This document shows, piece after piece, positions 1 through 6,486 of a stretch of 6,637 nucleotides of DNA (position 1 is the stretch's first letter; each line of letters opens with the position of its first letter). The notes beneath the pieces were generated by a model. That model was not told where the DNA came from, made no database searches, and worked only from the letters and a program-made list of their open reading frames with translations. A program made the translations under genes and the position numbers. This DNA is from Thiobacillus sp. (GTDB lineage: Bacteria > Pseudomonadota > Gammaproteobacteria > Burkholderiales > Thiobacillaceae): positions 1 through 6,637 of the forward strand of contig JAIWOS010000119.1 in assembly GCA_020217265.1 (NCBI GenBank), in the 5' to 3' direction.

Positions 1-587
1 CCGGTCGGGCTCACCAGCGCGCCCTCGACCTGCAGCGCGCGCCCCATCACCCCCGCCAGCGGCGCGCGGATTTCGGCGTAGTTGCGGCTGATGCGCGCGC
101 TGGCCAGGCTCGCCTCGGCCGCCTTCACCCCGGCGGCGGTCACGTCGAGCGCGGCCTGCGTTGCGTCCAGCGCGCGCTGGCTGACGAAGCCTTGCGCCGC
201 GAGTTTCTGGTTGCGCTCGAGCTCGATCCGCGCCTCCTTGTACTGCGCCGCGCGGTTGGCGACATCGGCCTGCGCTGCGCGCACCTGCGCGTCCAGACTC
301 GCCGAGTCCAGCGTGTAGAGCAGCGCACCCGCCTTCACCGGCGCGCCTTCCTCGAAGTGGCGGCGCTCGATGATGGCAGCGATGAGCGGGCGGATTTCGA
401 CTTCGCGCGAAGCCTCCAGCCGGCCCACGTATTCGAAGCTGACCGGCACGCTGCGCGGCACCACCGTTTCCACGGTCACCGCGGCGGGCGGCGGCATGCC
501 GCCCTGCGGGGCTTGCGCGCCGGGCTTGCCGCACGCGGCTAGCAAGCCGACAAGGCTGAGAACGGCAGGCGTGGCAAGGCGCGACAT
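1..587 (-). CDS. RND efflux periplasmic adaptor (membrane fusion lipoprotein), partial
   Basis: My reverse-strand translation gives 195 residues with no stop before the left edge, so the C-terminal half is missing. The protein starts with a short hydrophobic segment ending in a lipobox (L16-A17-A18-C19, then Gly20), which predicts a lipid-anchored periplasmic protein. A proline/glycine-rich linker follows (about 22-35). Next come a first lipoyl half (about 55-94, with FEEGAPVKAG at 78-87), an alanine-rich coiled-coil hairpin (about 96-167) and a returning lipoyl strand (AEIRAPLAGVMG at 171-182). This order is typical of AcrA/MexA/TtgA adaptors, which link an inner-membrane RND pump to an outer-membrane channel. 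The start codon is supported by a purine-rich AGGGGGA just upstream. The pump and channel genes are expected beyond position 1. Ala71 replaces the glycine common in the lipoyl motif. The family assignment is secure; the substrate is unknown. Confidence 0.93.
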   Translation of the reverse strand, partial: MSRLATPAVLSLVGLLAACGKPGAQAPQGGMPPPAAVTVETVVPRSVPVSFEYVGRLEASREVEIRPLIAAIIERRHFEEGAPVKAGALLYTLDSASLDAQVRAAQADVANRAAQYKEARIELERNQKLAAQGFVSQRALDATQAALDVTAAGVKAAEASLASARISRNYAEIRAPLAGVMGRALQVEGALVSPT

Positions 588-590
588 GGC

Positions 591-597
591 TCCCCCT
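591..597 (-). promoter_or_regulatory. Ribosome binding site of the efflux adaptor gene
   Basis: On the minus strand the sequence AGGGGGA ends three bases before the ATG at 587-585. It supports that ATG as the true start, in agreement with the signal peptide beginning there. Confidence 0.7.
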
Positions 598-617
598 GAA
601 ATCGGTTGTGTGTGCCG

Positions 618-647
618 ATGATAATCACATACATTCATGTATGTAAA
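618..647 (-). promoter_or_regulatory. Predicted sigma-70 promoter of the efflux adaptor gene
   Basis: Reading the minus strand, TTTACA (647-642) matches five of six bases of the -35 consensus and TATCAT (623-618) matches five of six bases of the -10 consensus, with an 18-bp spacer. Transcription would start near 611, leaving a leader of about 24 bases before the ATG. The palindromic operator fills almost the whole spacer, which suggests direct repression by blocking RNA polymerase. This is inferred from sequence alone. Confidence 0.55.
627..644. promoter_or_regulatory. Palindromic operator, likely bound by the adjacent TetR-family repressor
   Basis: ACATACAT (627-634) and ATGTATGT (637-644) are perfect inverted repeats separated by two bases (TC). 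The arms are the same as those I recall for the AcrR operator upstream of E. coli acrAB, which has a longer centre. The site lies between a divergent repressor gene and an efflux adaptor gene, the usual place for such an operator. It overlaps the -35 box and spacer of the predicted adaptor promoter and lies just upstream of the repressor gene, so autoregulation is also likely. The palindrome is observed; binding is inferred. Confidence 0.75.
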
Positions 648-682
648 TTGTCATCCCCTTGGGTTTTGTGGACAATCGGCCC

Positions 683-1324
683 ATGGTCAGGAAAACCCGC
701 GTAGACACCCTCGCCACCCGCAACGCCCTGCTCGACGCGGCCTTGCAGGTCTTCCGCGAACGTGGCGTTGCCCACACCCGGCTCGCCGACGTCGCCAGCC
801 GCGCGGGCGTGACGCGCGGCGCGATCTACTGGCATTTCCGCGACAAGGCTGAGCTTTTCGCCGCGGTATGCGAACGCGGCACGCTGCCGGTGGAGGCGCT
901 GCTCGCCGAGGCCAGCCGCAGCCAGCAACGCGACCCGCTCGCCACGGTCAAGCAACTGGCGCTGATGGCCTTGAAGCAGTTGGCGACCCACGCCGACACC
1001 CAGGCGATGTTCGACGTGATCTTCCACAAGTGCGAATTCACCGAGGATCTCGCGCCGGTGGTGGCGAAGAACGACGCCGACCGCGCCGCCTGCCTGTCGC
1101 AGGTGCGGGCGCTGTTCGACCAGGCCGTCGCCATCGGGCAGCTGCCGCCCGACACCGACACCGCGCTCGCCACCCACGGCCTGCACGCCTACCTGGTGGG
1201 GCTGATGCACGAGTGGGTGCTCGCCCCGGCGAGCTACGACCTGGCCCGCTGCGCCGAAGCCCTGCTCGACACCTATCTGGCGGGGCTCAGCCAGCGTCCG
1301 CCACGCTGCCCGAAGCCGACTTGA
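683..1324 (+). CDS. TetR-family efflux repressor (AcrR/TtgR type)
   Basis: This 213-residue protein is the usual length for AcrR/TtgR/MtrR repressors, which leave DNA when a hydrophobic drug fills the C-terminal pocket. The N-terminal DNA-binding domain is clear: residues 12-28 (TRNALLDAALQVFRERG), then the helix-turn-helix at about 30-52, with TRGAIYWHF at 44-52 forming the recognition helix, followed by DKAELF (54-59). The rest is a variable helical ligand and dimer domain. I chose ATG at 683 because the protein then begins MVRKTR, as TtgR and relatives do. A TTG at 659 or a GTG at 668 in the same frame would only add residues without family support. No strong ribosome binding site is visible. 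The gene is divergent to the efflux adaptor and probably represses it through the palindrome at 627-644. Its last 38 bases overlap the 3' end of the photolyase gene on the other strand. Confidence 0.92.
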   Translation: MVRKTRVDTLATRNALLDAALQVFRERGVAHTRLADVASRAGVTRGAIYWHFRDKAELFAAVCERGTLPVEALLAEASRSQQRDPLATVKQLALMALKQLATHADTQAMFDVIFHKCEFTEDLAPVVAKNDADRAACLSQVRALFDQAVAIGQLPPDTDTALATHGLHAYLVGLMHEWVLAPASYDLARCAEALLDTYLAGLSQRPPRCPKPT

Positions 1325-2723
1325 ACAGGGCCAGCGCCTGCTGCCGCTGCACCGCGTGATCGACGATGGGCAACGGATAGGCGTCGCCCACGCCGTAACG
1401 TGAGTGCTCGCTCGCGGGCAAAGTCCACGGAGCGTGGATGAATTTGTCGGGCACGCGGGCCAGTTCCGGCAGGTAGCGGCGAATGAACTTGCCGTGCGGG
1501 TCGAATTTTTCCGACTGTGTGACCGGATTGAAGATGCGGAACCAGGGCTGGGCGTCGCAACCGACCGACGCCGCCCACTGCCAGCCGCCGCTGTTGGCGG
1601 CGAGGTCGTAATCGATGAGCGTGTCGGCGAAATAGCGCTCGCCCAGCCGCCAGTCGACCAAGAGGTCCTTGACGAGAAAGCTCGCCGCGACCATGCGCAG
1701 GCGGTTGTGCATGTAGCCGGTCTGGTTGAGCTGCCGCATCGCCGCGTCGACCAGCGGGTAGCCGGTGCGCGCATCAGCCCACGCCTCGAAATGGCCGGGC
1801 GGATTCGGCCACCGCAGGTCATCGTACTGCAGCTTGAAAGCGTGCCCGGCCGCCACTTCGGGACGGTGCCACAGAATCTGGTGATAGAAATCGCGCCAGA
1901 TCAGTTCCGACAGCCAGGTTTGCGCCCCCCGCCCGCCGATGCCGTAGGCCGCTGCCGCCAGCTGCCGTACCGACACGGTGCCGAAACGCAAATGCACCGA
2001 CAGGTAGGACGGGCCTTTGACGGCAGGAAAATCGCGCGCTTCCTGATAGCGACCGATGCGATCGAGAAAATCGTCGAACAGCCGCGCGCCGCCCGACATG
2101 CCGGTGGGAAGCCGGAGTTCGGCCAGATTGGTGGCGGCGAAGCCCATCGCCGCAAGTGTCGGCAGCGGGCTCGATTCCGCCGCCAGCCGGTCGGCGTAGC
2201 GCTCGACCGGATAGGCCGAAAGGTAAAACGGCGTGAGTTTCTTCAGCCAGGCATTCTTGTACGGCGTGAACACCGAAAACGGCGTGCCCGCCGCCGTCAA
2301 CACCTCGTCGCGCTCGAACACCACGCAATCCTTGAAGTGCCGGAAGGCAATGCCCTCGCCGGCCAGCGCAGCCGCCACCGCCGCGTCGCGCGCCAGCGCC
2401 GCCGGATCGTCGTCGTGGTTGCAGAACACCGCTTCGGCGCCCAGTTCAACCGCCAGCCGGGGAATCGCCGCGCGGGCGTGGTCGTGGCGCACGACCAGCC
2501 CGCCGCCGCGCGCTTCGAGCGCCTGCTGCAACTCGGCCACGCTGGCGTGGAGGAATTCGACACGGCGATCGGCCCGCTGCGGCAACGCATCGAGAATCTC
2601 GCGGTCGAAAATGAACGCGCAGACGACCTGCCGCGCGGATTTCAGGGCGTGGTAGAGCGCGGCGTGGTCGAAATCGCGCAGATCGCGGCGCAGCCAGACC
2701 AGCGCACGGGTGTATTCAGGCAT
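1287..2723 (-). CDS. phrB: Deoxyribodipyrimidine photolyase (class I CPD photolyase)
   Basis: A 478-residue enzyme that uses light and reduced FAD to split cyclobutane pyrimidine dimers. The N-terminal Rossmann-like antenna domain spans about 1-130 (LVWLRRDLRDFD at 8-19). The FAD-binding helical domain covers about 205-470 and contains SELIWRDFY (272-280), TGYPLVDAAMRQLN (320-333), MHNRLRM (338-344), DWRLGERYF (357-365), NSGGWQWAAS (377-386) and RIFNP (396-400). By alignment from memory to E. coli PhrB, the electron-transfer tryptophans are Trp305, Trp358 and Trp381, and the dimer-contact residues Trp276 and Trp383 are kept. The length is close to the E. coli enzyme (about 472). The folate antenna contacts appear lost: alanines stand where E. 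coli has Asn108, Glu109, Cys292 and Lys293. No clear ribosome binding site precedes the start. The gene is convergent with the repressor and divergent from yqgE. A cryptochrome-like role is less likely, given the intact repair residues. Confidence 0.95.
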   Translation of the reverse strand: MPEYTRALVWLRRDLRDFDHAALYHALKSARQVVCAFIFDREILDALPQRADRRVEFLHASVAELQQALEARGGGLVVRHDHARAAIPRLAVELGAEAVFCNHDDDPAALARDAAVAAALAGEGIAFRHFKDCVVFERDEVLTAAGTPFSVFTPYKNAWLKKLTPFYLSAYPVERYADRLAAESSPLPTLAAMGFAATNLAELRLPTGMSGGARLFDDFLDRIGRYQEARDFPAVKGPSYLSVHLRFGTVSVRQLAAAAYGIGGRGAQTWLSELIWRDFYHQILWHRPEVAAGHAFKLQYDDLRWPNPPGHFEAWADARTGYPLVDAAMRQLNQTGYMHNRLRMVAASFLVKDLLVDWRLGERYFADTLIDYDLAANSGGWQWAASVGCDAQPWFRIFNPVTQSEKFDPHGKFIRRYLPELARVPDKFIHAPWTLPASEHSRYGVGDAYPLPIVDHAVQRQQALALFKSASGSVADAG

Positions 2724-2792
2724 GGCGCATGCTAACCGCTATAGTGAATGAACAGTCGGGGTGTCAGAGCAGATTACAATGGGGGCGCAATC
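2724..2792. promoter_or_regulatory. Divergent promoter region between phrB and yqgE
   Basis: This 69-bp gap must hold the start signals for the photolyase and for the yqgE-pyr-lnt unit. For phrB (minus strand) the best candidate is CTGACA (2767-2762) with TATAGC (2743-2738), separated by 18 bp. For yqgE (plus strand), TATAGT (2740-2745) matches five of six bases of the -10 consensus but has no good -35. TACAAT (2775-2780) also looks like a -10, but it would start the transcript at or after the ribosome binding site. The two -10 candidates share the palindrome CTATAG (2739-2744), so the opposing promoters would compete. I see no terminator, PyrR-binding loop or other leader structure here. Confidence 0.45.
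2781..2785 (+). promoter_or_regulatory. Ribosome binding site of yqgE
   Basis: A GGGGG run seven bases before ATG 2793 supports that start over the in-frame ATG at 2748. The upstream ATG would add 15 residues (starting MNSRGVRAD) that the family does not have and lies where the promoter is expected. Confidence 0.55.
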
Positions 2793-3350
2793 ATGGATAC
2801 CGTCAACCTCACCCACCACTTCCTCATCGCCATGCCCGGCATGGTCGATCCCAATTTCAACGGCACGCTGACCTATATCTGCGACCACAGCGAACAAGGT
2901 GCGCTCGGCGTCGTGGTCAACCGCCCCATCGACCTCGACCTCTCGACCCTGTTCGAGCAGATCGGTCTCTCGCTGCCCGAGCGGCTCCAGCGCAAGACCG
3001 TGTACTTCGGCGGCCCGGTGCAGACCGAGCGCGGCTTCGTGCTGCACACGCCGCCGCAGACCTTCAGCTCGACGCTCACCGTCAACAACGCGGTCAGCCT
3101 CACCACCTCGAAAGACGTGCTGGAAGCCGTGAGCCAGGGCATGGGGCCGGACAAGTTCATGGTGTCTCTGGGCTACGCCGGCTGGTCGCCTGGGCAGCTG
3201 GAAGACGAGCTGAAACAGAACGCCTGGCTGTCGGTCGCCGCCGACCCGCAGGTGATTTTCGACCTGGCACCGGAAGAGCGCCTGCCCGCCGCGATGCGTC
3301 TCCTGGGCATCGACTTCGCCAGCCTGTCCGAAGAAGCCGGGCACGCGTGA
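2793..3350 (+). CDS. yqgE: YqgE/AlgH family protein (UPF0301)
   Basis: The 185-residue product matches the usual size and conserved blocks of the YqgE/AlgH family: [15 protein letters not shown] (8-22), [10 protein letters not shown] (36-45), [15 protein letters not shown] (71-85) and [13 protein letters not shown] (127-139). No signal peptide or membrane segment is seen, so it should be cytoplasmic. The biochemical function is not settled. A Pseudomonas homologue was named AlgH for a link to alginate regulation. The gene commonly sits directly before ruvX, as here, where the stop codon overlaps the ruvX start (GTGA). It is the first gene of the tight unit leading into the pyrimidine genes, so its promoter probably drives them too. 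The family call is firm; the role is unknown. Confidence 0.95.
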   Translation: MDTVNLTHHFLIAMPGMVDPNFNGTLTYICDHSEQGALGVVVNRPIDLDLSTLFEQIGLSLPERLQRKTVYFGGPVQTERGFVLHTPPQTFSSTLTVNNAVSLTTSKDVLEAVSQGMGPDKFMVSLGYAGWSPGQLEDELKQNAWLSVAADPQVIFDLAPEERLPAAMRLLGIDFASLSEEAGHA

Positions 3351-3784
3351 CGCTGGCGGACACCCACGGCACGGTGCTCGCCTTCGACCTCGGGTTGAAG
3401 CGCACCGGTGTCGCCTCGGGCGAGCTTTCCCTCGGCATCGCGCATCCCCTCACCGTGTTCCAGGCCGACTCGACCGAGGCCCGGCTCGCCGCCATAGAAA
3501 AACTCGTCGCCGAATGGCAGCCGGTACTGCTGGTGCTGGGGCTGCCCACCCACGCCGACGGCGGCGAGCACGAAATGACCCGGGTAGCCAGAAACTTCGC
3601 GCGCAAATTAGAATCGCGCTTCAGGCTGCCGGTCTTTCTGGTGGACGAACGCCACACCAGCACGGCGGCCGAATCCGCGCTGCACGCGCAGGGCGTCCAC
3701 GGCAAAAAGAACCGTGCGCACCTCGACGCCGTGGCCGCCCAACTCATCCTGCAGGGATTCTTCGATGACCGCCTCGTTGCCTGA
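3347..3784 (+). CDS. ruvX: YqgF/RuvX family RNase H-fold nuclease (putative Holliday junction resolvase)
   Basis: This 145-residue protein has the YqgF RNase H-like fold. [12 protein letters not shown] (12-23) carries the first acidic residue, Asp14. VLGLP (63-67) follows, then [11 protein letters not shown] (99-109) with Glu101, and [14 protein letters not shown] (126-139) with Asp127. All three candidate metal-binding acids are present, so it should be active. Family members are annotated as Holliday junction resolvases, while the E. coli protein is linked to 16S rRNA 5'-end maturation, so the physiological substrate is open. I chose GTG at 3347, which overlaps the yqgE stop and puts the first motif at the normal distance from the N-terminus. 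A purine-rich GAAGAAG lies a little far upstream. An internal GTG at 3374 is too close to the motif. The last 20 bases overlap pyrR in another frame. Confidence 0.94.
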   Translation: MTLADTHGTVLAFDLGLKRTGVASGELSLGIAHPLTVFQADSTEARLAAIEKLVAEWQPVLLVLGLPTHADGGEHEMTRVARNFARKLESRFRLPVFLVDERHTSTAAESALHAQGVHGKKNRAHLDAVAAQLILQGFFDDRLVA

Positions 3785-4259
3785 CGCCAACTCGCTGATC
3801 GACGCGCTCGCCGCGGCGATCGCCCCCGGCTTCGATCCCGACACGCGCATCGTCGGCATCCACACCGGCGGCGTGTGGGTCGCCGAGCGCCTGCATGCCT
3901 TGCTGCGCTCGCCCCACCCCATCGGCCAGCTCGACATCTCCTTCTACCGCGACGACTTTTCCCGCATCGGCCTGCATCCGCAGGTGAAGCCCTCCAACCT
4001 GCCGTTCGATCTGGAAGGCCACGCCATCCTGCTGGTCGACGACGTGCTGTATACCGGGCGCACCATCCGCGCGGCGATGAACGAACTCTTCGATTACGGC
4101 CGCCCATCCTCGATCCGGCTTGCCGTGCTGGTCGACCGCGGCGGCCACGAGCTGCCGATCCGCCCCGACTTCGCCGGCGCCAGCCTCCACGTGCCGGCGC
4201 ACCAGAACATCCACCTTTCCCGTTTGGACGACGGCCACCTCACGCTTTCGATCGCATGA
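3765..4259 (+). CDS. pyrR: Pyrimidine regulatory protein PyrR / uracil phosphoribosyltransferase-like
   Basis: The 164-residue protein belongs to the type I phosphoribosyltransferase fold. [10 protein letters not shown] (56-65) and [22 protein letters not shown] (112-133) are close to Bacillus PyrR, and the PRPP-binding signature is [13 protein letters not shown] (88-100) with Asp92-Asp93. In Gram-positive bacteria PyrR binds pyr mRNA in response to UMP and causes attenuation; many family members also convert uracil and PRPP to UMP. The start at ATG 3765 is preceded by an AGGGA ribosome binding site inside ruvX and gives the normal length; an earlier in-frame ATG at 3714 would add 17 non-homologous residues. 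The gene lies directly before pyrB, and its stop overlaps the pyrB start (ATGA). No attenuator is visible between pyrR and pyrB, so its mode of action here is unclear. Confidence 0.95.
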   Translation: MTASLPDANSLIDALAAAIAPGFDPDTRIVGIHTGGVWVAERLHALLRSPHPIGQLDISFYRDDFSRIGLHPQVKPSNLPFDLEGHAILLVDDVLYTGRTIRAAMNELFDYGRPSSIRLAVLVDRGGHELPIRPDFAGASLHVPAHQNIHLSRLDDGHLTLSIA

Positions 4260-5209
4260 ATCTTCAACTCTCGGCCGACGGCAGGCTGCGCCACCTGCTC
4301 ACGCTCGACGGCCTGCCGCGCGCCATCCTCACCCAGATCCTCGACAACGCCGAATCCTTCATGGACGTGGGCGAGCGCGAAGTGAAGAAAGTCCCGCTGC
4401 TGCGCGGCAAGTCGATCTTCAACCTGTTCTTCGAGCCTTCGACCCGCACCCGCACCACCTTCGAGATCGCGGCCAAGCGCCTGTCCGCCGACGTGGTGAA
4501 CCTCAACATCGCCACCTCCAGCCAGACCAAGGGCGAAGCCATCCTCGACACCGTCGACAACCTCGCCGCCATGAACGCCGACATGTTCGTCGTCAGGCAC
4601 AGCCAGTCGGGCGCGGCGCATTTCATCGCACGTCACGTCGCGCCGCACATCTCGGTGGTCAACGCCGGCGACGGCCGCCACGCGCATCCGACGCAAGGGC
4701 TCCTCGACATGTTCACCATCCGCCGCTACAAGGGCGCCTTCCACAACCTCACCGTCGCCATCGTCGGCGACGTGCTGCACTCGCGCGTGGCGCGCTCGCA
4801 GATCCATGCGCTCACCACGCTGGGCGTGCCCGAAGTGCGCGTCATCGGACCGAAAACCCTGTTGCCTGTAGGCGTCGAGCAGATGGGCGTCAAGGTCTTC
4901 CACAGCATGGAGCAGGGCCTTGCCGGCTGCGACGTCGTCATCATGCTGCGCCTGCAGAACGAACGCATGAAGGGAGCGCTGCTGCCCTCGTCGCAGGAAT
5001 ACTTCAAGTTCTTCGGCTTGACGCCCGAGAAGCTCGCGCTCGCCAAGCCGGACGCCATCGTGATGCACCCCGGCCCGATGAACCGCGGCGTGGAAATCGA
5101 TTCCGAAGTCGCCGACGGCCCGCAGTCGGTGATCCTGCCGCAGGTCACCTACGGCATCGCGGTGCGCATGGCGGTGATGGCGATGCTGGCGGGAGGGGCG
5201 GCGGCATGA
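4256..5209 (+). CDS. pyrB: Aspartate carbamoyltransferase catalytic subunit
   Basis: This 317-residue enzyme joins carbamoyl phosphate and aspartate to form carbamoyl-aspartate, the second step of UMP synthesis. The carbamoyl phosphate loop [13 protein letters not shown] is at 58-70. SSQTKGE (88-94) supplies the Ser and Lys that reach across subunits. Arg114, and His142 with Gln147 in the [11 protein letters not shown] block, are also conserved, and the C-terminal [11 protein letters not shown] block is present. The protein resembles Pseudomonas class A enzymes throughout, including [13 protein letters not shown] (113-125). With ATG 4256 the N-terminus ([13 protein letters not shown]) is about nine residues shorter than the P. 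putida protein as I recall it. No pyrI regulatory chain follows; a pyrC' gene does, as expected for a PyrB-PyrC' dodecamer. Translation is likely coupled to pyrR by the ATGA overlap, since no strong ribosome binding site is seen. Confidence 0.97.
   Translation: MNLQLSADGRLRHLLTLDGLPRAILTQILDNAESFMDVGEREVKKVPLLRGKSIFNLFFEPSTRTRTTFEIAAKRLSADVVNLNIATSSQTKGEAILDTVDNLAAMNADMFVVRHSQSGAAHFIARHVAPHISVVNAGDGRHAHPTQGLLDMFTIRRYKGAFHNLTVAIVGDVLHSRVARSQIHALTTLGVPEVRVIGPKTLLPVGVEQMGVKVFHSMEQGLAGCDVVIMLRLQNERMKGALLPSSQEYFKFFGLTPEKLALAKPDAIVMHPGPMNRGVEIDSEVADGPQSVILPQVTYGIAVRMAVMAMLAGGAAA
5192..5198 (+). promoter_or_regulatory. Ribosome binding site of pyrC'
   Basis: GGAGGGG lies seven bases before ATG 5206, inside the end of pyrB. 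It is the best ribosome binding site in the unit and fixes the start of pyrC', although the same frame stays open far upstream inside pyrB. Strong loading here fits a need for PyrC' in equal amounts with PyrB. Confidence 0.65.
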
Positions 5210-6483
5210 AGATCCTCATCAAAAACGGCCGGGTGATCGACCCGATGAACGCGCGCGACGGCGTCGCCGACGTCTGCGTCGCCGCCGGCAAGATCGTCGC
5301 CGTGGGTGCGGCGCCCGCCGACTTCCACGCCAACCGCGTGATCGACGCTGCCGGCCTCGTCGTCTGCCCGGGCCTCGTCGACCTCTCGGTGCGGCTGCGC
5401 GAACCCGGCTTCGAATACAAGGCCACGCTCGAATCGGAAATGCTCGCCGCGGCCGCCGGCGGCGTCACCTCGCTCGCCTGCCCGCCCGACACCGAACCGC
5501 CGCTGGACGAGCCCGGACTGGTCGAAATGCTGAAGTTCCGCGCCAGGAACCTGCCCGGCCCGCGCGTCTACCCGATCGGCGCGCTCACGCAAAAACTCGA
5601 CGGCAAGCTGCTCACCGAAATGGCCGAGCTGACCGAAGCCGGCTGCCGCGCCTTCACCCAGGCCGACGCGCCGCTTACCGACACCCAGGTGCTGCTGCGC
5701 GCGATGGAATACGCCGCCACCTTCGGCTTCAGCCTGTGGCTGCGCCCGCAGGACGTGTCGCTCGCCAGGGGCGGCGTCGCGCACGACGGCGCCGTGGCCT
5801 CGCGGCTCGGGCTGCCGGGCATACCCACGCTAGCCGAAACGGTGGCGCTCGCCACCATCCTGCAGCTCGCCCGCGAAACCGGCGCGCGCGTGCACCTGGC
5901 GCGGCTGTCCACCCGCGAGGGCATCGCCATGGTGCGCGCGGCCAAGGCGCAGGGCGTGGCCGTCAGCTGCGACGTGGCGGCCACGCACGCGCACCTGTCG
6001 GAAAACGATCTGCTCGGTTTCGATTCCCACTGCCACCTGATGCCGCCGCTGCGCACGCTGCGCGACCGCGACGCGATCCGCGAGGCGCTGCGCGACGGCT
6101 CGATCGACGCGCTGTGCTCGGACCACACGCCGGTCGACGAGGACGAAAAACAGGTGCCCTTCGGCGAATCCGCGCCCGGCGCGTCAGGCGTCGAACTGCT
6201 GCTGCCGCTGACTTTGAAGTGGGCGCGCGAGATGGGGGTGCCCCTCCTGCAGGCGATCGACCTGATCACGTGGAAACCCGCGCAGATACTCGGCGTTGCG
6301 GGCGGCCACCTGTCGGTGGGCAGTTGCGCCGATATCTGCGTGTTCGACGCGACCGCCGAGTGGGTCGTCACGCCGCGCACCCTGGCGAGCCAGGGCGCCA
6401 ACACGCCTTTTCTCGACCATGCGATGCAGGGCCGGGTGCGTTACACCCTGATCGACGGCCACCTCGATTTTGAAGCGCATTAG
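5206..6483 (+). CDS. pyrC': Dihydroorotase-like PyrC' subunit, predicted catalytically inactive
   Basis: The 425-residue protein aligns over its full length with type I dihydroorotases of the amidohydrolase family: N-terminal beta segment (1-55), then a TIM-barrel with PGLVDL (55-60), LREPG (64-68), LGLPGIP (201-207) and SDHTP (305-309). The metal site is gone. The usual H-x-H is Ser61-x-Arg63, the bridging Asp position is Ala153, the His of HxE/D is Arg180, and the His before the VS motif is Arg233. Only Asp306 of the catalytic set remains. In Pseudomonas, a similarly inactive PyrC' encoded next to pyrB is needed to assemble and stabilise the aspartate transcarbamoylase dodecamer, and that is the likely role here. 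The start overlaps the pyrB stop (ATGA). Codon use matches the neighbours and the frame is intact, so this is not a decaying pseudogene. A functional dihydroorotase should be encoded elsewhere. Confidence 0.94.
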   Translation: MKILIKNGRVIDPMNARDGVADVCVAAGKIVAVGAAPADFHANRVIDAAGLVVCPGLVDLSVRLREPGFEYKATLESEMLAAAAGGVTSLACPPDTEPPLDEPGLVEMLKFRARNLPGPRVYPIGALTQKLDGKLLTEMAELTEAGCRAFTQADAPLTDTQVLLRAMEYAATFGFSLWLRPQDVSLARGGVAHDGAVASRLGLPGIPTLAETVALATILQLARETGARVHLARLSTREGIAMVRAAKAQGVAVSCDVAATHAHLSENDLLGFDSHCHLMPPLRTLRDRDAIREALRDGSIDALCSDHTPVDEDEKQVPFGESAPGASGVELLLPLTLKWAREMGVPLLQAIDLITWKPAQILGVAGGHLSVGSCADICVFDATAEWVVTPRTLASQGANTPFLDHAMQGRVRYTLIDGHLDFEAH

Positions 6484-6486
6484 GCC

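Noticed and set aside
659..682. TTG start giving the TetR-family repressor eight extra residues
   Set aside because: Homologues such as TtgR begin with the equivalent of MVRK at 683, and no ribosome binding site supports the earlier TTG.
1404..2735. A long open frame on the plus strand (over 440 codons) antisense to the photolyase gene
   Set aside because: The product has no recognisable motif, is rich in Arg/Ala/Gly/Gln and lies wholly opposite an unmistakable photolyase. In GC-rich DNA such stop-free antisense frames are common.
4094..5068. Open frame on the minus strand across pyrB and the end of pyrR
   Set aside because: The sequence is biased (Val, Glu, Arg, His, Gly rich), has no known motif and is antisense to conserved aspartate transcarbamoylase blocks.
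4120..5205. The pyrC' reading frame stays open for about 1.1 kb upstream, suggesting a giant fusion protein
   Set aside because: The upstream part translates to low-complexity Arg/Pro/Ala/His sequence in a shadow frame of pyrR and pyrB. A strong ribosome binding site and a family-typical N-terminus fix the start at 5206.
5206..6483. pyrC' as a decaying pseudogene
   Set aside because: The frame is uninterrupted over 425 codons, codon use matches its neighbours, the ribosome binding site is strong and the loss of metal ligands matches known non-catalytic PyrC' subunits.
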